Below, piece by piece: positions 28,945 to 31,747 of a stretch of DNA of 31,747 nt. The DNA is taken from contig JAGLSJ010000002.1 of the NCBI GenBank assembly GCA_023270095.1, positions 1 through 31,747 of the forward strand. Reading direction: 5' to 3'. The notes beneath the pieces are model-generated. The model worked only from the letters and a program-made list of their open reading frames with translations. It had not been told where the DNA came from and searched no databases. Within the stretch, counting starts at the first letter, position 1. Each line of letters opens with the position of its first letter. The position numbers were made by a program, and so were the translations under genes. This stretch comes from Minisyncoccota bacterium (GTDB lineage Bacteria; Patescibacteriota; Minisyncoccia; JAHIHE01; JAGLIN01).

Positions 28945-29865
28945 ATGAATAAATACAAGAATATGAAAACAATTGTGGAGAAAATATCAAGTGGACTTTA
29001 TATGCTTCTTTTTGGTTTTGTTTTTTTGTGGATAACTCTTGGATTTATTCAGTTTAATATTCTTTTCCAGTTTTTGAGATTATGGCCACTATTTTTTGTG
29101 GTTGTGGGAATTGAGGTTATTTTCAAGAGAACAAAGATTGCTTTTTTGAAAGTTTTGTCCCCTTTGGTTGTAATATTTTTTGTAGTATGGATTGTGTTTG
29201 TTTCTCAAAATGGTGATTTTTTTCATAAAAGAGAGGCAGAATTATACAAAATATATCAGCAAGTTTCTTCTAATAATAAAACTACAGAATTAAATGTTGA
29301 TTTTTCTTTTGGAAAATTATTAATATCTAGTGAAAATGAAAATGCAATTTCGGGAAGCTTTGTGGTTCCGAAAGGAATTATTCCAAATAAACAATTTACG
29401 GAATTTGAAAAAGAGGATATTTATGCAGTATCAAATAATTCTGATAGCGAATATGTTTTTGGTCCTTGGGATAATAATCATCTTTGGGATATTAGAGTTG
29501 GTGAGAATGTTCCTATAAAGATAAGAGCAAAAACGTATGCAAGTCGCAATAAATTTGATTTTTCTGATTTTAATATTTCGGAATTTACACTTGATACAAG
29601 CGGTAGCTCAAGTGAAATATTTTTAAATGAAGATATGAAAAATATGATAGTTAATTCAATCGGATCTAAAATTGTGATTGTGATTCCTCAAAACATTGGA
29701 ATTAGGATATTTTTTAACAAATTTTTTATTATTAATAATTTTGAAAAGTTGGGATTGGAAAAGAAATACAAAGAATACATCAGCCATGACTATGAAAAGG
29801 CTATGAAAAAATTGGATATTGATTTAGATCTTAAATTTTCACAAATAGAAATTAGATATAAATAA
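28945..29865 (+). CDS. LiaI/LiaF-like membrane protein (DUF5668-type helices plus beta domain)
   Basis: 306 residues. The N-terminal third has three closely spaced hydrophobic segments (about 14-38, 40-60, 70-90). They include L-W-P-L-F-F-V-V-V-G-I-E-V-I-F, the usual wording of LiaI/DUF5668 membrane segments. The rest is a beta-rich exoplasmic or cytosolic domain with repeated hydrophobic strands (T-E-L-N-V-D-F-S-F-G-K-L, F-T-L-D-T-S-G-S-S-S-E-I), like the toastrack/DUF4097 or LiaF C-terminal fold. Such proteins often act in envelope-stress sensing. An ATG 18 bases further on (28963) is an alternative start. Not in an operon with the upstream unit, which ends in a terminator. Confidence 0.65.
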   Translation: MNKYKNMKTIVEKISSGLYMLLFGFVFLWITLGFIQFNILFQFLRLWPLFFVVVGIEVIFKRTKIAFLKVLSPLVVIFFVVWIVFVSQNGDFFHKREAELYKIYQQVSSNNKTTELNVDFSFGKLLISSENENAISGSFVVPKGIIPNKQFTEFEKEDIYAVSNNSDSEYVFGPWDNNHLWDIRVGENVPIKIRAKTYASRNKFDFSDFNISEFTLDTSGSSSEIFLNEDMKNMIVNSIGSKIVIVIPQNIGIRIFFNKFFIINNFEKLGLEKKYKEYISHDYEKAMKKLDIDLDLKFSQIEIRYK

Positions 29866-29893
29866 TTATCATCTCAATTATTAATTCACGAAA

Positions 29894-30370
29894 TTGAAGT
29901 TATTTTACTACAAATTTATCAAAAAGCACAAAAAGAGAATGAGTTTTGTTGTTCTTGTTTCTTTTTTGTTAACATTTATTATTGTAAGGTCTTATGTCCT
30001 TTTAGGTGTTTTTGGAATTATAGAAGATCCTTATCTCTATATTAAGGGTTATCATGTACATCATCTTAATTATGGAATAGTTACAATGGCTATTGCTGGA
30101 TTTCTTGCTCTTGTTTATCAAAACACTAAAAATCGGCTTAAAATTGGAGTTTTATATGGTATTGGGTTGGGATTAACATTTGATGAGATTGGAATGTGGT
30201 TTAAGCTCGAAGATGATTATTGGACTCGTATGAGTTATGACGCAGTTATTATAATAGCTTTAATTTTTGCTAGTGTTGTATATATTCCTTCTTTTTGGAA
30301 TGGAATAATTTATCATACAGAAGAGGGGATGAAAAAAATAAAAAACATTAAAAATAATAATAGAAACTAA
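29894..30370 (+). CDS. Conserved polytopic membrane protein with HxHH motif
   Basis: 158 residues with about four membrane helices (roughly 17-42, 56-76, 82-98, 116-138). Polar conserved-looking blocks face the membrane ends: G-Y-H-V-H-H-L-N-Y-G (about 53-62), G-L-T-F-D-E-I-G-M-W (about 92-101), and D-D-Y-W-x-R-x-S-Y-D-A. Clustered His, Asp and Glu in these blocks could form a metal or proton site. I have a vague memory of similar conserved bacterial and archaeal membrane proteins but no function. It starts 28 bases after the LiaF-like gene and is probably co-transcribed with it. Confidence 0.75.
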   Translation: MKLFYYKFIKKHKKRMSFVVLVSFLLTFIIVRSYVLLGVFGIIEDPYLYIKGYHVHHLNYGIVTMAIAGFLALVYQNTKNRLKIGVLYGIGLGLTFDEIGMWFKLEDDYWTRMSYDAVIIIALIFASVVYIPSFWNGIIYHTEEGMKKIKNIKNNNRN

Positions 30371-30432
30371 AAATAAAATTTATAATGATAACTAGAAATT
30401 TATTCAAATATTAGTAAGTTTTATAATTAATA

Positions 30433-30441
30433 TGTTAAAAT
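30433..30441 (+). promoter_or_regulatory. Extended -10 box at the glycosyltransferase start
   Basis: TGT followed by TAAAAT (30436-30441), 7 bases before the ATG at 30449. If used, the mRNA would start at or next to the start codon. No convincing -35 element. Confidence 0.35.
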
Positions 30442-30448
30442 AATATTT

Positions 30449-31594
30449 ATGAAAATAGGAATGTTTATAAATTATTACACACCCTCAAAAGGTGGGATGG
30501 AAACTTCGGTTATCAACCTCTCAAAAGGTCTTGAAAAAGCTGGGCATGAAGTATTTATTTTTGCTCCAAAATATCCAAATTATAAAGATGAAGAAGATAA
30601 TATTTTTCGTTATAAAAGCATCCGTTTTAATTATGGTGGATATTTTTATGTAATTCCGGTTCTTTTTGGATCTAAGATGAAAGAAATTATTAAAGAACTA
30701 AAATTAGATATCATACATTCTCATCAGCCATATTCTTTGGGGTCTGAGGCTATGAAATTTTCGAAAGAATTAAATATTCCATTGGTTTTTACATATCATA
30801 TTAAATATGAAGATTATTCTCATTATATTCCGCTTGTGCCAAGTTCTATTTCGAAAAAATATATCAGAAAAATTACAGTTGGTTATTCAAATAAGTGTGA
30901 TACTGTTATTTCTCCTTCAACTGCAATTAAAAAACTTTTAGAAGATCATGGAATTAAAACTTCTGTTAAAATTGTACCAAGCGGAATAAATATTGATAAT
31001 TTTGCAAATGATACGGGCAAGAAAAAAGAAACAAGAGAAAAATATAAAATTAAGCAAGATGAAATCATGCTCATTACTGCATGTAGATTGACGAAAGAAA
31101 AGAATCTGGAATTTTTGGTAAAATCTTTTGCAAAGATTTCTCAGAAGGATCAAAATATAAAGTTTATGATAGTTGGAGATGGCGCTGTGAAAAAAGATTT
31201 AGAAAAAATGGCAGAGGAATTTGGGATTAAAAATAGAGTGATTTTTACAGGACTTGTTGATCGAACTGAGATCGTCAGCCTTTATCAAGCAAGTGATATT
31301 TTTGTTTTTGCATCAAAAACAGAGACTCAAGGACTTGTGGCAGTAGAAGCGATGGCAGCTGGCTGCCCAGTAGTGGCAGTTAGAGCAAGTGGAATTGAGG
31401 ATATTGTAAAAGATGGAGAAGACGGCTTTTTGACTTCAGAGTCAGAAGAAGAATTTTCTGAAAGTGTTTTGAAAATTACAAGAGATAATGATTTGAGATT
31501 AAAAATGTCAGTAAACGCAAAAACTAATTCAAGAAAATTTGAAATTGCTCCATGGGTGGAAAAAATTATTGATTTATATGAGAGTTTAATTTAA
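30449..31594 (+). CDS. GT4-family glycosyltransferase
   Basis: A 381-residue GT-B fold enzyme. The N-terminal domain has the acceptor-side loop P-S-K-G-G-M-E-T-S-V (about 12-21) and H-S-H-Q-P (about 91-95). The C-terminal nucleotide-sugar domain starts near V-P-S-G-I-N. It contains E-K-N-L-E-F-L-V-K, I-V-G-D-G, the F-T-G-L-V region, and the E-x7-E motif (E-T-Q-G-L-V-A-V-E, then A-M-A-A-G-C-P-V-V-A). These features resemble retaining GT4 enzymes that glycosylate diacylglycerol or phosphatidylinositol, such as 1,2-diacylglycerol 3-glucosyltransferases. The exact donor and acceptor cannot be read from sequence. No signal peptide; peripheral membrane location is likely. Full length. Confidence 0.9.
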   Translation: MKIGMFINYYTPSKGGMETSVINLSKGLEKAGHEVFIFAPKYPNYKDEEDNIFRYKSIRFNYGGYFYVIPVLFGSKMKEIIKELKLDIIHSHQPYSLGSEAMKFSKELNIPLVFTYHIKYEDYSHYIPLVPSSISKKYIRKITVGYSNKCDTVISPSTAIKKLLEDHGIKTSVKIVPSGINIDNFANDTGKKKETREKYKIKQDEIMLITACRLTKEKNLEFLVKSFAKISQKDQNIKFMIVGDGAVKKDLEKMAEEFGIKNRVIFTGLVDRTEIVSLYQASDIFVFASKTETQGLVAVEAMAAGCPVVAVRASGIEDIVKDGEDGFLTSESEEEFSESVLKITRDNDLRLKMSVNAKTNSRKFEIAPWVEKIIDLYESLI

Positions 31595-31651
31595 TTATTA
31601 TAAAGACACTTTTTATTCATAAGGTTTTTGTGTTGAGTTGTTGTTCAGGCG

Positions 31652-31680
31652 TTGTTTCAAAATTTATTTTATGTTATATT
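31652..31680 (+). promoter_or_regulatory. Predicted promoter for a gene beyond the window
   Basis: TTGTTT (31652-31657), a 17-base spacer and TATATT (31675-31680) preceded by TGT. The bases that follow to 31747 hold a small hairpin (TCTGT/ACAGA) and no start codon in a good context. Confidence 0.45.
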
Positions 31681-31747
31681 TAGTCTGTAGTAAACAGATT
31701 ACAAACTAGATAATCAAACAATTAATCAATTAATTTATAATAAAAAA

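Overview
The window is an AT-rich stretch (by eye roughly 30% G+C) of a bacterial chromosome that looks like a member of the Candidate Phyla Radiation (Patescibacteria, Parcubacteria-like). This is inferred from small compact housekeeping genes, start codons mostly without Shine-Dalgarno sites, a reduced UvrC, a type IV pilus gene set with giant surface proteins, and the family mix. The standard code with UGA as stop fits: the long genes contain no in-frame UGA.

Layout. 1-1164 is the 3' part of ligA. 1363-7348 is a five-gene cassette: PilN-like, PilO-like, a small one-helix protein, a Cys-rich anchored protein and a 1219-residue secreted protein with two predicted seven-bladed propellers. It closes with a strong terminator. 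7602-9978 holds gatC, gatA and a membrane-anchored hypothetical gene. 10167-19208 is a second, diverged copy of the same cassette, ending in a 2115-residue secreted protein (von Willebrand A domain, Cys-rich units, two LamG domains). 19490-23037 continues with pilC and four prepilin-like genes (FimT, PilV, PilW and PilX types). 23154-23798 has three tRNA genes on the minus strand (Asp, elongator Met, initiator fMet) and a remnant of an HD-domain hydrolase. 24078-25292 is a short uvrC. A divergent small gene (25297-25596, minus) precedes lgt and two DsbA-like thiol oxidoreductases. 28308-28828 is a self-contained small transcription unit with a consensus promoter and strong Shine-Dalgarno sites. 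The rest is a LiaF-like membrane protein, a polytopic membrane protein and a GT4 glycosyltransferase.

How the genes may work together. The two cassettes match gene for gene, and both giant proteins end in the same domain and nearly the same last residues. The vWA protein lies next to a minor-pilin cluster, recalling the fimU-pilV-pilW-pilX-pilY1 arrangement. My inference is a type IV pilus-like machine with two alternative, dedicated surface or tip adhesins, each with its own PilN/PilO/anchor set. The two DsbA-like enzymes could form the many disulfides these exported proteins would need. The best candidate for an undescribed system is this duplicated module with its C-terminal W-[DN]-E-I-A-P-x-N tail and its Cys-rich A-I-G-E-G-G-V partner. 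The second candidate is the small transcription unit at 28.3-28.8 kb with an apparent CTG start.
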